64,000 bases of DNA from Qipengyuania sediminis (lineage in GTDB: Bacteria; Pseudomonadota; Alphaproteobacteria; Sphingomonadales; Sphingomonadaceae). The translations under genes were made by a program, and so were the position numbers. Every line of letters begins with the position of its first letter. Positions within the stretch are counted from its first letter, which is position 1. Below the pieces are notes generated by a model that saw nothing but the letters and a program-made list of their open reading frames with translations, was not told the DNA's origin and did no database searches. Where the stretch lies: NCBI RefSeq assembly GCF_004358425.1, contig NZ_CP037948.1:1178001-1242000 (forward strand). The letters run 5' to 3'. Of the stretch, positions 8,238 to 16,876 are shown one piece after another.

Positions 8238-10289
8238 CTAGCGCCCCCGCAGCTCGCGCACCAGGGCAGGTGCCGGGTAGATCGTCTCGAGCGCCTCCTG
8301 CACGGCATCGCTCGACACCACGACCGTCCGGTTCAAGCTGCCGTCGTAGCCGTAGTTGCCGCCAAGCGAATGGATGTTGCCATCGAATGCCGCGCCGATA
8401 ACGGCGCCGGAACGGTCGATCACCGGCGAACCCGAATTGCCGCCGATGATGTCGTTGGTGGTGACGAAGTTGTATGTTGCGGTCTTATCGATCCGCGCCC
8501 GGTTGGCTTCGAAGGCGGTTGGAAGGTCGAACGGCTCCGCCCCCGTCGCGCGGTCGAAAGTGCCGCCGAGCGTGGTCTGGAAAGGAACCTTGCGCCCGCG
8601 CTCTTCCCACCCCTGCACTCGGCCGTAGCTGATGCGCAGCGTAAACGTCGCGTCTGGATAGACACTGTCGCCATAGGCGGCGAAACGGGCATCGGCGAGC
8701 TTCGCGCCCGCCAAGGCGAGCGGCGCGACATATTGGGCGTCGAAGGCCTGGCGGATTGCCCGCTGGCGGGGCTCGAGACGTAGCGCATATTGGATCATCG
8801 GATCCGTCGAAGCGCGGATGGCGGCGAGCCCGCCCTCCCACAGCTGCCTCCGCACCCCCGGATCGGCAAGCCGCGTGCCGGCCACGAGCCGCTCGGCCAA
8901 GGCCTCCGGGCTATCCTTGCCGAGCAGAAGCTTCGCGTCGGGATCGTCCGGCCCCAGATACTCGCGCGCCTTGCTGAGCGACCAGCTCATGATCAGCTCG
9001 TCGAGCCAGGGATAGATCGGCCGTTCGTCGAGGATGCGCTTCTCCAGCAGCGGCAAGGCGCTGTCGGTGAAGCCCGGCAGCCGCTCGCTATTGGGCTTCT
9101 CCCGCTCGATCGCGGCGAACACCAGCGAGGTCGCATAGCCGTAGAGATCGCCCGAGGGCTGAGTGAAGCGGCGCGCGAGATAGATGCTGCGGTTGAATTT
9201 CACCGCAGCGTCCACCTCGCTCCACGGATCGCCGATCGCGGCATTGCCCGCGCTCTTCGCGCGCAGCTCGGCTTCGCGTTCCGCGAGGGTGCGGGTGAAG
9301 GCGGGATCGTTCAGCGCCCGGGTGCGCCCGATGGTCACCTTGAGGCTGTTTTCGAGCCCGTTCAGCGTGTCGATCGCCTCGCGCGCCTTCTCCGGGCTTT
9401 TGTCCATCGCTCGGATGAGCCGCCCCCGCAGTTCGCTCTGAATGGCGAGCGTGGTCGGCAGCGCGACTTCGCGCTCAAAGGCAAGCTGGCTCTGCGTCCA
9501 CAAGCGGCTGGTCGAGCCGGGGTTGCCGACGACGAAGGTGATCTCGCCTTCCTTGGGCGCGCGCGGACTCCACTTGAGGTGCCGCGGGGTGGCGACCGGC
9601 TTGCCATTCTCGTAGGCGCGCAGGAAGCTTGCATCCATGGCGAAGCGGGGGAAGTTAAAGTTGTCGGGATCCCCGCCGAAGGTGGAGGCCCGCGCTTCGG
9701 GCGCCCAGACCATGCGCACGTCCGAATATTTGCGATAGGTGTAAAGCTTGTACTGCCCGCCGCCGAACAGGCTGACCACCTGGCAGCGGGTGGTAGCCGC
9801 GTCGGGGCAGCCCGCCTTCTCCAGTTCGGCAATCTTGGCGTCACGCGCCTTGGTCAGTGCCGCGCCGGTCTGGCCTGCGAAGGCGGCCTTCACTTCGGCG
9901 GTCACATCAGCGATCTTCGTCACCACCTCGGCCTGCTGACCAGGGCATTTGCGTTCTACCTCACGCCGTTCAGCGACGAAGCCCTTCGCCAGCACATCGT
10001 CCTTGGCGGTCGAGAGATCGGCAAGACAGGTGGCGACGCAGTGCTGGTTGGTGAGTATCAGCCCCTGAGGCGAGACGAAACTCGCCGAACAGCCGCCCGT
10101 CAACCGCACCGCCGCCGCCTGCACCCGGTTGAGCCAGGCCTGGTCGGGCGCCCAGCCGTATTCCTTGCGCACCTGCTCGGCCGGGAAGCCGTCGAAGGTC
10201 CACATGCCTTCCTCCGCCACGGCGGGCGGGGCCGCGAAAGCCAGCGCCGCGAGCGAAGCGAAACCGAATGCCGGGGCGGTACGCGCCAT
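8238..10289 (-). CDS. S46 family dipeptidyl-peptidase (DPP7/DPP11 type)
   Basis: A 683-residue periplasmic or outer-membrane-associated serine exopeptidase that removes dipeptides from oligopeptide N-termini. The signal peptide [20 protein letters not shown] ends before AVAEEGMW. The chymotrypsin-like triad is visible as the histidine in LTNQHCV, an acidic partner in the middle and the serine in [22 protein letters not shown] near the mature N-terminus is a family hallmark. Whether it prefers hydrophobic or acidic P1 residues cannot be read reliably. The start was chosen by the signal peptide. The long antisense frame here is an artefact of high GC. Confidence 0.9.
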   Translation of the reverse strand: MARTAPAFGFASLAALAFAAPPAVAEEGMWTFDGFPAEQVRKEYGWAPDQAWLNRVQAAAVRLTGGCSASFVSPQGLILTNQHCVATCLADLSTAKDDVLAKGFVAERREVERKCPGQQAEVVTKIADVTAEVKAAFAGQTGAALTKARDAKIAELEKAGCPDAATTRCQVVSLFGGGQYKLYTYRKYSDVRMVWAPEARASTFGGDPDNFNFPRFAMDASFLRAYENGKPVATPRHLKWSPRAPKEGEITFVVGNPGSTSRLWTQSQLAFEREVALPTTLAIQSELRGRLIRAMDKSPEKAREAIDTLNGLENSLKVTIGRTRALNDPAFTRTLAEREAELRAKSAGNAAIGDPWSEVDAAVKFNRSIYLARRFTQPSGDLYGYATSLVFAAIEREKPNSERLPGFTDSALPLLEKRILDERPIYPWLDELIMSWSLSKAREYLGPDDPDAKLLLGKDSPEALAERLVAGTRLADPGVRRQLWEGGLAAIRASTDPMIQYALRLEPRQRAIRQAFDAQYVAPLALAGAKLADARFAAYGDSVYPDATFTLRISYGRVQGWEERGRKVPFQTTLGGTFDRATGAEPFDLPTAFEANRARIDKTATYNFVTTNDIIGGNSGSPVIDRSGAVIGAAFDGNIHSLGGNYGYDGSLNRTVVVSSDAVQEALETIYPAPALVRELRGR

Positions 10290-10393
10290 GTCTATCTCCC
10301 TTTGAATCTGTGCGCGAAGTCCTAGCCGATTGCCGGTGGCAGTCCAGACTGATAGGCGGCGGCCGCCCCTTCCTTCGACGAAAGCCGCTCGCG

Positions 10394-11623
10394 ATGGCCC
10401 CACGCCCCGCCGCCCCGATCCGCCGTGTGGTGCTCGCCTATTCGGGCGGGCTCGACACCAGCGTGATCGCCAAATGGCTGGAAAGCGAGCGCGGGCTGGA
10501 AGTGGTGACCTTCACCGCCGATCTCGGCCAGGGCGAGGAACTGGGGCCGGCGCGCGAGAAGGCGCGGGCGATGGGCATCCCCGACGCGCACATCTTCATC
10601 GAAGACCTGCGCGAGGTGTTCGTGCGCGATTACGTCTTCCCGATGATGCGGATGAACGCCCGCTACGAAGGCGACTACCTCCTCGGCACCAGCATCGCGC
10701 GCCCGCTGATCGCCAAGCGCCTGGTCGAGATCGCGCGCGAGACCGGGGCAGACGCGATCGCGCATGGCGCGACGGGCAAGGGCAATGATCAGGTCCGCTT
10801 CGAGCTTTCGGCCTATGCGCTCGATCCCGATATCCGTGTGATCGCCCCGTGGCGCGAATGGGACCTTACCAGCCGCAGCGCGCTCATCGCCTGGGCAGAA
10901 GCGCATCAGATCGCGGTACCGACCGACAAGCGCGGCGAGAGCCCGTTCTCCACCGACGCCAACCTTCTCCACACGTCGTCCGAAGGCAAGGTGCTCGAAG
11001 ACCCTTGGGAGGAGGTTCCGGGCTATGTCTATTCGCGAACCGTCGAACCCGAGGATGCGCCCGACGAGGCGGAATACGTCACGATCGATTTCGAGCGCGG
11101 CGATGGCGTCGCGCTGAATGGGAAGGCGATGAGCCCCGCGAACCTGCTTGCCGCGTTGAACGAGATCGGTCGCAGGCACGGGATCGGCAGGCTTGATCTC
11201 GTCGAGAATCGCTTCGTCGGCATGAAGAGCCGCGGCATGTACGAGACGCCGGGCGGCGAAATCTACGCCCGCGCCCATCGCGGGATCGAGCAGATCACCC
11301 TCGACCGCGGGGCGGCGCACCTCAAGGACGAGCTGATGCCGCGCTATGCCGAACTCGTCTACAATGGCCTGTGGTTCAGTCCGGAGCGGGGGATGATCCA
11401 GGCCGCCTGCGACCTCAGCCAGGAGAAGGTAACGGGAACTGTGCGGCTCCGCCTCTACAAGGGCCTGGCGAGCGTCGTCGGTCGTCGCTCGCCCCATTCG
11501 CTCTATTCCGAGGCGCATGTCACCTTCGAGGACGATGCCGGGGCCTACGACCAGAAGGACGCGGAAGGCTTCATCAAGCTCAACGCGCTGCGGCTAAGGC
11601 TGCTGGCGCGCCGGGATCGATAA
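10394..11623 (+). CDS. argG: argininosuccinate synthase
   Basis: Cytoplasmic enzyme that joins citrulline and aspartate with ATP, the penultimate step of arginine synthesis. The 409-residue length is normal. The ATP pyrophosphatase PP-loop SGGLDTS sits near the N-terminus, and [13 protein letters not shown] and [17 protein letters not shown] are conserved citrulline/aspartate-binding segments. The start is the ATG encoding [19 protein letters not shown]. It is divergent from the S46 peptidase, with about 100 bp between the starts. It is followed by a 769-bp gap. Confidence 0.97.
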   Translation: MAPRPAAPIRRVVLAYSGGLDTSVIAKWLESERGLEVVTFTADLGQGEELGPAREKARAMGIPDAHIFIEDLREVFVRDYVFPMMRMNARYEGDYLLGTSIARPLIAKRLVEIARETGADAIAHGATGKGNDQVRFELSAYALDPDIRVIAPWREWDLTSRSALIAWAEAHQIAVPTDKRGESPFSTDANLLHTSSEGKVLEDPWEEVPGYVYSRTVEPEDAPDEAEYVTIDFERGDGVALNGKAMSPANLLAALNEIGRRHGIGRLDLVENRFVGMKSRGMYETPGGEIYARAHRGIEQITLDRGAAHLKDELMPRYAELVYNGLWFSPERGMIQAACDLSQEKVTGTVRLRLYKGLASVVGRRSPHSLYSEAHVTFEDDAGAYDQKDAEGFIKLNALRLRLLARRDR

Positions 11624-11655
11624 TTGCGCTGAAAACACCGGTCGGGAAACGATGA

Positions 11656-11700
11656 CTTATCCACCGCCGTCCACAGCGAAATCCGGGGACAGTGGATAAG
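11656..11700. repeat. inverted pair of DnaA-box-like sequences
   Basis: CTTATCCAC at 11656-11664 and its exact complement GTGGATAAG at 11692-11700 face each other across 27 bp. Each contains TTATCCAC plus one base, one mismatch from the TTATCCACA DnaA box. There is no AT-rich unwinding element or origin gene nearby, so a replication origin is not proposed. It could be a DnaA-titration or regulatory site, or chance. Confidence 0.4.
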
Positions 11701-12191
11701 CGCGGGCTTGTGCGATTGCCGAATCGGGGTGGCGGCGGCAGTTTCAACCCATCGGAACGGTACGAAGCTTTTCCGGACCCTGACGGCCTTCGGGCTCGAT
11801 GACAGGAACAAAATTGTACCGGAATGACGTGGCGGGATTTGTCCCCGTCGGGCCTTACGATGTTCGCCCGCGGCTTCGGCCAAGGGTGGATGGACGGCCA
11901 GGCGAAGTGATCCCGATCGCGGGCCGGTTGGTCCGGCCAGCAGGACGCGGATGGCGGCAAAAGGTCTTCGGACCCGGCGCAGCGAACCCGCGAAACGCTG
12001 GAGCCGTGACTATCGGTTCTCGGAACTGCCCGGTGATGGCAGGCAGGACGCGAGCGAACCTCGGGCTTGGCCCCGGAACGCTGCGAAGCGCCAGCCGGAG
12101 GGTGGAGCCGGATGCCGGTGCGAGCGCCGGTGACAGACCCTGAACTCTGCGTCTCGTGCGCGGAATGACGGCGAAACATCGGGTGCCAAGT

Positions 12192-12260
12192 GCCTGTCTT
12201 CGGATAGGCCCACGCATCGGTGAGAGTGGGGTCGGCAGCGATGCCGGCCCCATTTGCTTT
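12192..12260 (+). terminator. tandem hairpins with T-rich tail
   Basis: GCCTGTC and GATAGGC (12192-12209) close a TTCG tetraloop. Then GGGGTCGGCA and TGCCGGCCCC (12228-12251) form a 10-bp stem, with one G-T wobble, around a GCGA loop, and ATTTGCTTT follows. This is a good intrinsic terminator for a plus-strand transcript arising in the gap, or a distal one for argG. Confidence 0.55.
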
Positions 12261-12392
12261 GGCATGCTGCCTTAACGGCCCCGCCCGATTCCGCGACGAG
12301 CCGTGGTCGCGCTGGGGCCGGTTGGTTGCCGTTGTAACGACTCGGCTGGCCGCGTCGGCTAGAACCATCGCATCTGACGGGAGGTCCGATCG

Positions 12393-12899
12393 ATGACATT
12401 CGGCACGCTGCGGCGCATGGCTGCGACGCTCGCCCTGGTGGCTCCGCTCACTGCCGCGCAGGCGGCCGAGCAGTCGGCGCTTTCGCCTGACGCCTTCGCG
12501 CAGGGCTTTGCTGCCTTCGCCGCCGTGCCGGAGCCGGCGCCCGCCCCCGAGGCGGTCGATGTCGGCACGATTACGCATACGCACGCTCCTTCCCGCCCCG
12601 ACACCGCGCCCTTCGCGCGGGGCGGCGCCTCCTATTACGCCGCCAAGTTTCATGGCCGCCGCACCGCCAGCGGGGAGCGGTTCGACAACACCGCTCTCAC
12701 AGCGGCGCATCGCACCTTGCCGTTCGGCAGCAAGGTCCGCGTCACCAACCCCGCCAATGGGCGCAGCGTGGTGGTTCGGATCAACGACCGCGGGCCGTTC
12801 CACAAAAGCCGCGCCATCGACGTCAGCCATGCCGCGGCACAGCAGCTGGGCCTGATCGCGCGCGGCCATGGCACGGTCGAGCTCGCGCTGCTCGACTAG
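12393..12899 (+). CDS. rlpA: RlpA-like double-psi beta-barrel protein
   Basis: A 168-residue exported protein. The signal peptide (MTFGTLRRMAATLALVAPLT then AAQA) is followed by a low-complexity Ala/Pro linker to about residue 70. The RlpA-type double-psi beta-barrel then follows: ASYYAAKFHGRRTASGERF, TAAHRTLPFGSKVRVTN, INDRGPFHKSRAIDVSHAA. RlpA proteins act on septal peptidoglycan as lytic transglycosylases or binding proteins. The aspartate in NDRGPF and the histidine in TAAHRTLP match the catalytic region. There is no SPOR domain, so this is the short form. The ATG has GGGAGG upstream. Confidence 0.85.
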   Translation: MTFGTLRRMAATLALVAPLTAAQAAEQSALSPDAFAQGFAAFAAVPEPAPAPEAVDVGTITHTHAPSRPDTAPFARGGASYYAAKFHGRRTASGERFDNTALTAAHRTLPFGSKVRVTNPANGRSVVVRINDRGPFHKSRAIDVSHAAAQQLGLIARGHGTVELALLD

Positions 12900-13237
12900 A
12901 TCGGCCGGCCCTGCACGAGGTCGCGCAGGGTCACCAACCGCCACGGCTCCACCAGCAGCTCCACAACCGGCACGGCGACCGCCGGCGCCGCCGCCGCCGC
13001 GATCGACCGCCGCTTGCGCGCACCCACGATGCGGGCTTGGCGCGGCAGGTCGAGCGGCAGATCGCTCCGCCACCTGAGCGCAAGACGGGCAAGGAAGGGT
13101 GCGCCAAAGGCCCCCGCCGCCACGAACAACAGCGGCCCCAGCCCCGCGGGCACGATGGCGAAGAGCCAGGCCATGCCCGCCGTGTCCTGCGCCGCATCGG
13201 CGCGCGCGTTCCCGCGGGCATGGGCCTCGGCCAGCAC
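12896..13237 (-). CDS. small predicted membrane protein
   Basis: A 113-residue hypothetical protein starting at GTG. It has two hydrophobic segments, one around MAWLFAIVPAGLGPLLFVAAG and a weaker one around IAAAAAPAVAVPVVELLV. Between them is a basic LPRQARIVGARKRR stretch. Its architecture (hydrophobic hairpin, proline-leucine run, KRR, second hydrophobic hairpin) resembles the protein at 17941-18447, so they may be distant paralogues. The true start may lie a little upstream, in the frame of the preceding gene. It is convergent with rlpA and overlaps it by 4 bp. Function unknown. Confidence 0.5.
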   Translation of the reverse strand: MLAEAHARGNARADAAQDTAGMAWLFAIVPAGLGPLLFVAAGAFGAPFLARLALRWRSDLPLDLPRQARIVGARKRRSIAAAAAPAVAVPVVELLVEPWRLVTLRDLVQGRPI

Positions 13238-13280
13238 GTCGGGATCTTCCTCCGCCCCTATCCGCGCGGCGGCGCGCGCG

Positions 13281-13620
13281 TCAGCCCTTCGCCTTCGCCT
13301 TTTCGAGCCTGGCGTGCTTGCCCTCCGCCCAGGCCTTTCCTGCGTCGCCGCCCCACAGCAGCCAGGCGATGAAGCCCGCGGAAGGATCGCTCTCGTCGCC
13401 CCATTCCCTGGCCTTGGCGTCCTTGTCGACCGCGTGGCGCGCGAAGTAGCTGTAGATCGAGCGCACGTCGGCCTCGCTCAGCGGCTCTCCGGCGGCGAGC
13501 TGGCGGGCGCGCGCGACCCCGACATCGGTGCCCCCGCGCCCGAACTTGTCGCGCAGCTTCAATCCCTTTCTTCGCCGCCGCGGCCATGCGCTGGTTCGGC
13601 CGGAACGCCGTCGCGGTCAT
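13281..13620 (-). pseudogene. small conserved protein split by a frameshift
   Basis: The open frame from a TTG at 13562 encodes KLRDKFGRGGTDVGVARARQL through SYFARHAVDKDAK and FIAWLLWGGDAGKAWAEGKH. This is a small alpha-helical family also found alone or next to phage proteins. Its usual N-terminus (FRPNQ...AAAAKKGL) is present just upstream, in another frame from the ATG at 13620. The two join if one A is removed near 13562-13566 (CTTCAATCCCTTT on the plus strand). That ATG overlaps the stop of the upstream gene as TGATG, which supports it as the original start. This is a real mutation or an assembly error beside short homopolymers. Confidence 0.7.
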
Positions 13621-13838
13621 CAGCTCGCCGCCTTCGTCAAAGCGCCGGGCTTGTGCGCGGCCTGCGCGCCGCTTTCGGTCTCGACGAGATATTCGGGGTT
13701 CTCCTTGCTCGCCGCCACGTGATGCCCCTTGATCTCGATCGGGCTGGTGAGCTTCTTCACCACCTTCCCATGGGCCGTGCCGCCGCTGCTCTTCCAGCTT
13801 ACCTTGTCGCCCTTCTTGAAGACCGTCTCTTTCGCCAT
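13620..13838 (-). CDS. DUF2945/HVA1 TUDOR-domain protein
   Basis: A 72-residue protein starting MAKETVFKKGDKVSWKSSGGTAHGKVVKKL, with HHVAASKENPEYLVETESGAQAAHKPGAL after it. This matches the hypervirulence-associated TUDOR domain (DUF2945), a small SH3-like barrel of unknown function common in Alphaproteobacteria, where it often sits beside small stress proteins. GAGGAG lies 8 bases before the ATG at 13838, which decides against the GTG two codons upstream. Its stop overlaps the start of the frameshifted gene at 13620, so the two were translationally coupled. Confidence 0.8.
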   Translation of the reverse strand: MAKETVFKKGDKVSWKSSGGTAHGKVVKKLTSPIEIKGHHVAASKENPEYLVETESGAQAAHKPGALTKAAS

Positions 13839-13946
13839 CGCCACATCTCCTCAGGAAGAAACAGCGCCGAAGGCCCCGGAGCGGTTCCGGCGGAAAGATC
13901 GCGCTTCCCGCGCATTGGGGGGGAAAGCGCACGAAAGGACGCCATC

Positions 13947-14183
13947 ATGCAAGACACCGCCACCGACCCATGGGGCATCGTCCTCATCCTGGGGCCGATC
14001 CTCCTCATCGGCGTGATGATCTGGGCCTGGCTCTCCAACCGCAAGGCGGCGGCGGAGCGGGGCGAGAGCGCGCTCGGCACCACCAACGCGGTGCAGGGCA
14101 GCGAGAATGCCCGCCCCGATATCGAGGCGGAGGTCGACCGCGCCCGCGCCGGCGAGGAGGACCCGAACCAGCCGCGGGGCTGA
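13947..14183 (+). CDS. small single-pass membrane protein
   Basis: A 78-residue hypothetical protein. A single transmembrane helix (WGIVLILGPILLIGVMIWAWL, residues about 9-29) is followed by a basic RKAAAERGES turn and a hydrophilic, acidic tail rich in Glu and Asp. The topology is probably N-out, C-in. It is divergent from the DUF2945 operon. Function unknown. Confidence 0.6.
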   Translation: MQDTATDPWGIVLILGPILLIGVMIWAWLSNRKAAAERGESALGTTNAVQGSENARPDIEAEVDRARAGEEDPNQPRG

Positions 14184-14202
14184 GCGTGGCCAAGCGCGCG
14201 CG

Positions 14203-15438
14203 CTAGTCGTCGTCCTCCTCGTTGTCATCCGCGTCGAGGTCGTAGTTGTCGTCCTCATCCTGGTCCTCGTCCGGCTCGCCGTCGCCGTATTCCTCCTCCG
14301 TTTCGTGCAGGTAGTGGTAGCGCTTGCCCTCCCGGGGGATCGGGGGGACGACCAGATACCAATCCTTCACGCCATTCTGGAAGGCATGAGCCTGCGCGTC
14401 GTCGATCGCGAAGTCAGGATCGCGGTCCACGCCATCGGGCCCGATCCCGGTGAGCTGCGGCGCATCGGCGGGGCGCGCGGCCTCCATCGCGGCATTGAGT
14501 TTCGCGACCTCTGCTGCCAGCCAGACGGGGTCCTTCCACTGTTCTAGCTTCGGGGGCTCGGGCTCGGCGGGCTCGCCTTGGTCCTCCGCGTCCTCGAAGT
14601 CGTATTCATCGTCGTGTTCGTCGTCGGCATCATAGTCCTCGTTCGCCTCTTCTGCATCGAATTCGCTGTTGGACCTGGACCGGGTGTTACACGGTCCAGG
14701 GGAAGAAAAATCGGGGCCGCACGCGGGCTGGGGTACCGCCTCCTCGCCCCGCCCGAACCGGGCGAGCGCGGCGTCGAAATCCTCGGCGAAGCGGATGTGG
14801 ACGTCGCTGTTGCCGGGGGCGGGTGCATCGGCCAGCTTGTCGAGCCGCGCGAGATGGGCGAGCAGCAGCCGGTCGGAATAGCGCGTGCGGGTGGCGACCT
14901 CCTCGCCGTGGTAGAACACCTTCTCCTCCACCCCGTCGATCGCGCGGCAGGCGAGCGTATCGGCCGCCGCCGCCCGCGCCACCACCAACGCCGCATCCCA
15001 GGCGGTGCGGAAGGCGGGCGTGGCGCGCCGCGCGCGATAGGCGCTCTGGTGCGAGACCTGCGCGGCGGAGGCGGCCGAGCGGACCGAGCCGGTCAGCGAG
15101 AGGTTCTCGAGGAACAGCACCTGCCGCGCGCGGTCGAACAGCCGCCCTTCCGCGGAAGTGGGAACCGGTTCCGCGCCCGGCAGGGCGGCCGCGCATTGCG
15201 GACAGCAGGCCGTAGGGAAGCTGGCCGCCGCACCTGACTCCTGCGGGGCGCGGGTGCGGCCTGCCCCGGGCCCCGACCCGGGGTCGGAGGGCTGCGCGGT
15301 GATGAGCGCTGGGAGGTTTGCGGGCTCGGCAACCTCCGGCGCGGCATCGCCCCCGGCGCGCTGCCGCAGCGCCGCGACGATCTGCGCGCGCGCGGTGGGC
15401 AGACCGCCCGCGACGGTGGGGTGGTTCGACATATCCAT
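14203..15438 (-). CDS. HTH (terminase small-subunit-like) protein with acidic tail and in-frame repeat
   Basis: A 411-residue protein. After a Pro/Ala-rich N-terminus with a CCPQC motif (79-83), residues about 98-205 form a helix-turn-helix region (LTGSVRSAASAAQVSHQSAY) followed by AFRTAWDAALVVARAAA and VEEKVFYHGEEVATRTRYSD. This block is common in sphingomonad proteins that resemble phage terminase small subunits. Residues 241-257 (GPDFSSPGPCNTRSRSN) are the translation of the dispersed palindromic repeat at 14671-14713. The rest is strongly acidic (DYDADDEHDDEYDFED and a terminal DLDADDNEEDDD). The start is the ATG encoding MDMSNHP. DNA binding is inferred and the function is unknown. Confidence 0.65.
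   Translation of the reverse strand: MDMSNHPTVAGGLPTARAQIVAALRQRAGGDAAPEVAEPANLPALITAQPSDPGSGPGAGRTRAPQESGAAASFPTACCPQCAAALPGAEPVPTSAEGRLFDRARQVLFLENLSLTGSVRSAASAAQVSHQSAYRARRATPAFRTAWDAALVVARAAAADTLACRAIDGVEEKVFYHGEEVATRTRYSDRLLLAHLARLDKLADAPAPGNSDVHIRFAEDFDAALARFGRGEEAVPQPACGPDFSSPGPCNTRSRSNSEFDAEEANEDYDADDEHDDEYDFEDAEDQGEPAEPEPPKLEQWKDPVWLAAEVAKLNAAMEAARPADAPQLTGIGPDGVDRDPDFAIDDAQAHAFQNGVKDWYLVVPPIPREGKRYHYLHETEEEYGDGEPDEDQDEDDNYDLDADDNEEDDD
14671..14713 (-). repeat. dispersed palindromic element, copy 1 (inside a CDS)
   Basis: CTGGACCG (14675-14682) and CGGTCCAG (14692-14699) are exact complementary arms around GGTGTTACA, followed by GGGAAGAAAAATCG. The same core occurs at 43104-43148 (opposite orientation) and 52871-52915. 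This copy lies in an open frame and is translated, while the others are intergenic. Confidence 0.8.
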
Positions 15439-15777
15439 GGTCCGTGTCTCCGTGAGCGAAATGAGAACGAACCGGATCAAGTATGCATTGAAGGCGATGT
15501 AGGAAAATGGTTTTCCTAACTGGCTAGCTACTTTGTGGCTCGCCAAAATTTGTACTTGCGGCGCAGTACGAGTCGTGTATCTCGTGGAGAGCAAATCAAG
15601 AACATAGCTGGATAGGCAACGCGACCCCGAATGACACACCGAATGCGCGATACCGAGTTGGGTATGGCAGTTGGTGCGACTTATCACCCGGTCCGCCGAA
15701 TTCAGTATTGCGTCGCGCTAGTTGGCGGCATATCCCGCCCCTGTGAGCGCTGATTGCGGATCGTGACGGAGGGGGCG
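15439..15777. other. intergenic region, start of low-GC islet
   Basis: No gene is seen. Composition drops clearly below that of the flanks and stays lower to about 17.6 kb. A perfect palindrome, AGGAAAA-TGG-TTTTCCT, lies at 15501-15517, 63 bp upstream of the gene starting at 15438. It may be an operator or a small hairpin. Nothing else is recognised. Confidence 0.5.
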
Positions 15778-16170
15778 ATGTTGCAAGAGGTAGAGGCTGC
15801 GCACGTGGGAATAAACGCATTGGATGCTGATCGCGCGAGCGAAACTCTTGATTGCCTGATTGACTACGTCAGCGATCTACTGCCTGTTACGAACGCTGAG
15901 TACCCGGATGTCGAAGCCTTCAGCCGCGGGGAGGCCTTGGAATTTTGCCTGCGCCACTCAGCGCTGCATTTCTCAAAAACCGCCGGGCGACTGGCAGCCT
16001 TTGTCGAGAATGTGGATCACGGCAAATACGATCACATTGAGAAATTACAGGCAATCGTTGCGGCAGGTTTGATAAACTCCCTCAAGCTCGCAGATGAAAT
16101 AGGCATCTCCGGCCCAGAGATTATTGCTCAGATGAGAGCGAAATTCGAGCAGCTCGATCGAGCGGGATGA
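15778..16170 (+). CDS. hypothetical protein of the low-GC islet
   Basis: A 130-residue, mostly helical, acidic soluble protein not recognised by family. Segments such as ALDADRASETLDCLIDYVSDLL and HFSKTAGRLAAFVENVD look like packed helices. There is no signal peptide or membrane segment. GGAGGGGG just upstream of the ATG at 15778 decides the start over the GTG at 15763. Its 3' end overlaps the convergent gene at 16121 by 50 bp. Codon use is less GC-biased than in the neighbours, in line with acquired DNA. Confidence 0.55.
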   Translation: MLQEVEAAHVGINALDADRASETLDCLIDYVSDLLPVTNAEYPDVEAFSRGEALEFCLRHSALHFSKTAGRLAAFVENVDHGKYDHIEKLQAIVAAGLINSLKLADEIGISGPEIIAQMRAKFEQLDRAG

Positions 16171-16801
16171 CAAAGGTCGTCTTGGCCGCGCTTTCTTCGT
16201 TGGGATCAGCACCCAATAGGCCGCGAACTGTCAAGAAGCTGTTATTCCACATTGCCTTGAGATTTTTATCCGACAAATCTTGATTCATGTCCATGTCAGC
16301 GACGTGGACCAGCCCTTCCTCCGGCTTCTTGAGATGCCAATCATATGGGGGGCGGGGCTTCACGCGCATCACAATTGAAGTGAATGGGGTTCGTCTCGTT
16401 ACCGGCATCACATCAAACTGTCCGAATCCCGAAACGTAAGACTCCTCTCCACAGACCCTCGCGCGAAACCTATAGCAGCGGCGGTCAGGAGTATCGTGAA
16501 CCGAATGCAGGTAAACTACTTTTCCCGCCAAGAAGGGGAGAAAGGAGTCAAGATCCGTGTCCGTCCTCACATCGGGAAAAACTAGAGACAACGTGGAGAC
16601 CCCATCAGCGACCGCCGCGCCCTCGATGATGCAGTCGATCTCTGAAAACTGGTCAGGTCTGACGACCTTGTGCAGCCACTCGTAGCGACTGGGCGATCGC
16701 GCAGCGAATGCCGCGAACCCGCATCCCGACCTGTTTCTTGCGAAAAAGTCGAGTTGCTGCTCAACAATCTCGGCGTCGGTCTTGTTATGTTCCGTGGCCA
16801 T
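16121..16801 (-). CDS. hypothetical protein of the low-GC islet
   Basis: A 226-residue soluble protein of unrecognised family, starting MATEHNKTDAEIVEQQLDFF. Visible segments include SRYEWLHKVVRPDQFSEIDC, LSLVFPDVRTDTDLDSFLPF, CYRFRARVCGEESYVSGFG and VKPRPPYDWHLKKPEEGLVH. They suggest an alpha/beta fold, but no motif is diagnostic. It is divergent from the uracil-glycosylase-like gene (75 bp between starts) and convergent with the gene at 15778. Possibly part of the same acquired islet. Confidence 0.6.
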   Translation of the reverse strand: MATEHNKTDAEIVEQQLDFFARNRSGCGFAAFAARSPSRYEWLHKVVRPDQFSEIDCIIEGAAVADGVSTLSLVFPDVRTDTDLDSFLPFLAGKVVYLHSVHDTPDRRCYRFRARVCGEESYVSGFGQFDVMPVTRRTPFTSIVMRVKPRPPYDWHLKKPEEGLVHVADMDMNQDLSDKNLKAMWNNSFLTVRGLLGADPNEESAAKTTFVIPLDRAARISLSSEQ

Positions 16802-16876
16802 GACTACCTCTTTCTCGTTTCTCTCATATGGTCAAGAGAACAGTCCGAAGCGGTGTCAAAAACACGGGGAAGAGTG

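Larger units (their letters stand above)
11624..12392. other. 769-bp gap without a convincing gene
   Basis: No reading frame here looks like a protein. The frames are short, rich in Arg and Pro, and lack family motifs. What can be seen is an inverted pair of DnaA-box-like sequences at 11656-11700, a UUCG-loop hairpin (12192-12209) and a GNRA-loop hairpin followed by a T-rich stretch (12228-12260). The spacing suggests that a structured plus-strand RNA could end near 12260. Hallmarks of RNase P RNA, tmRNA and SRP RNA were looked for and not found. Confidence 0.5.

Noticed and set aside
8790..10325. 511-codon plus-strand frame opposite the S46 peptidase
   Set aside because: Antisense artefact. 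The sense protein has a full catalytic triad and signal peptide.
11656..11700. Chromosomal replication origin
   Set aside because: Only two near-DnaA boxes, no AT-rich unwinding element and no dnaA, hemE or parAB neighbours.
11799..12143. 114-codon frame in the gap after argG
   Set aside because: Composition is Arg/Pro/Gly noise, there is no ribosome site and it runs into the hairpin region. Treated as non-coding.
13281..13562. Phage head protein because of the LWGGDAGKAWAE motif
   Set aside because: The family also occurs as a stand-alone small bacterial protein, and the context is not phage-like.
14203..15438. Prophage because of terminase small-subunit resemblance
   Set aside because: No large terminase, portal, capsid, tail or integrase genes nearby. 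This HTH family occurs alone in sphingomonads.
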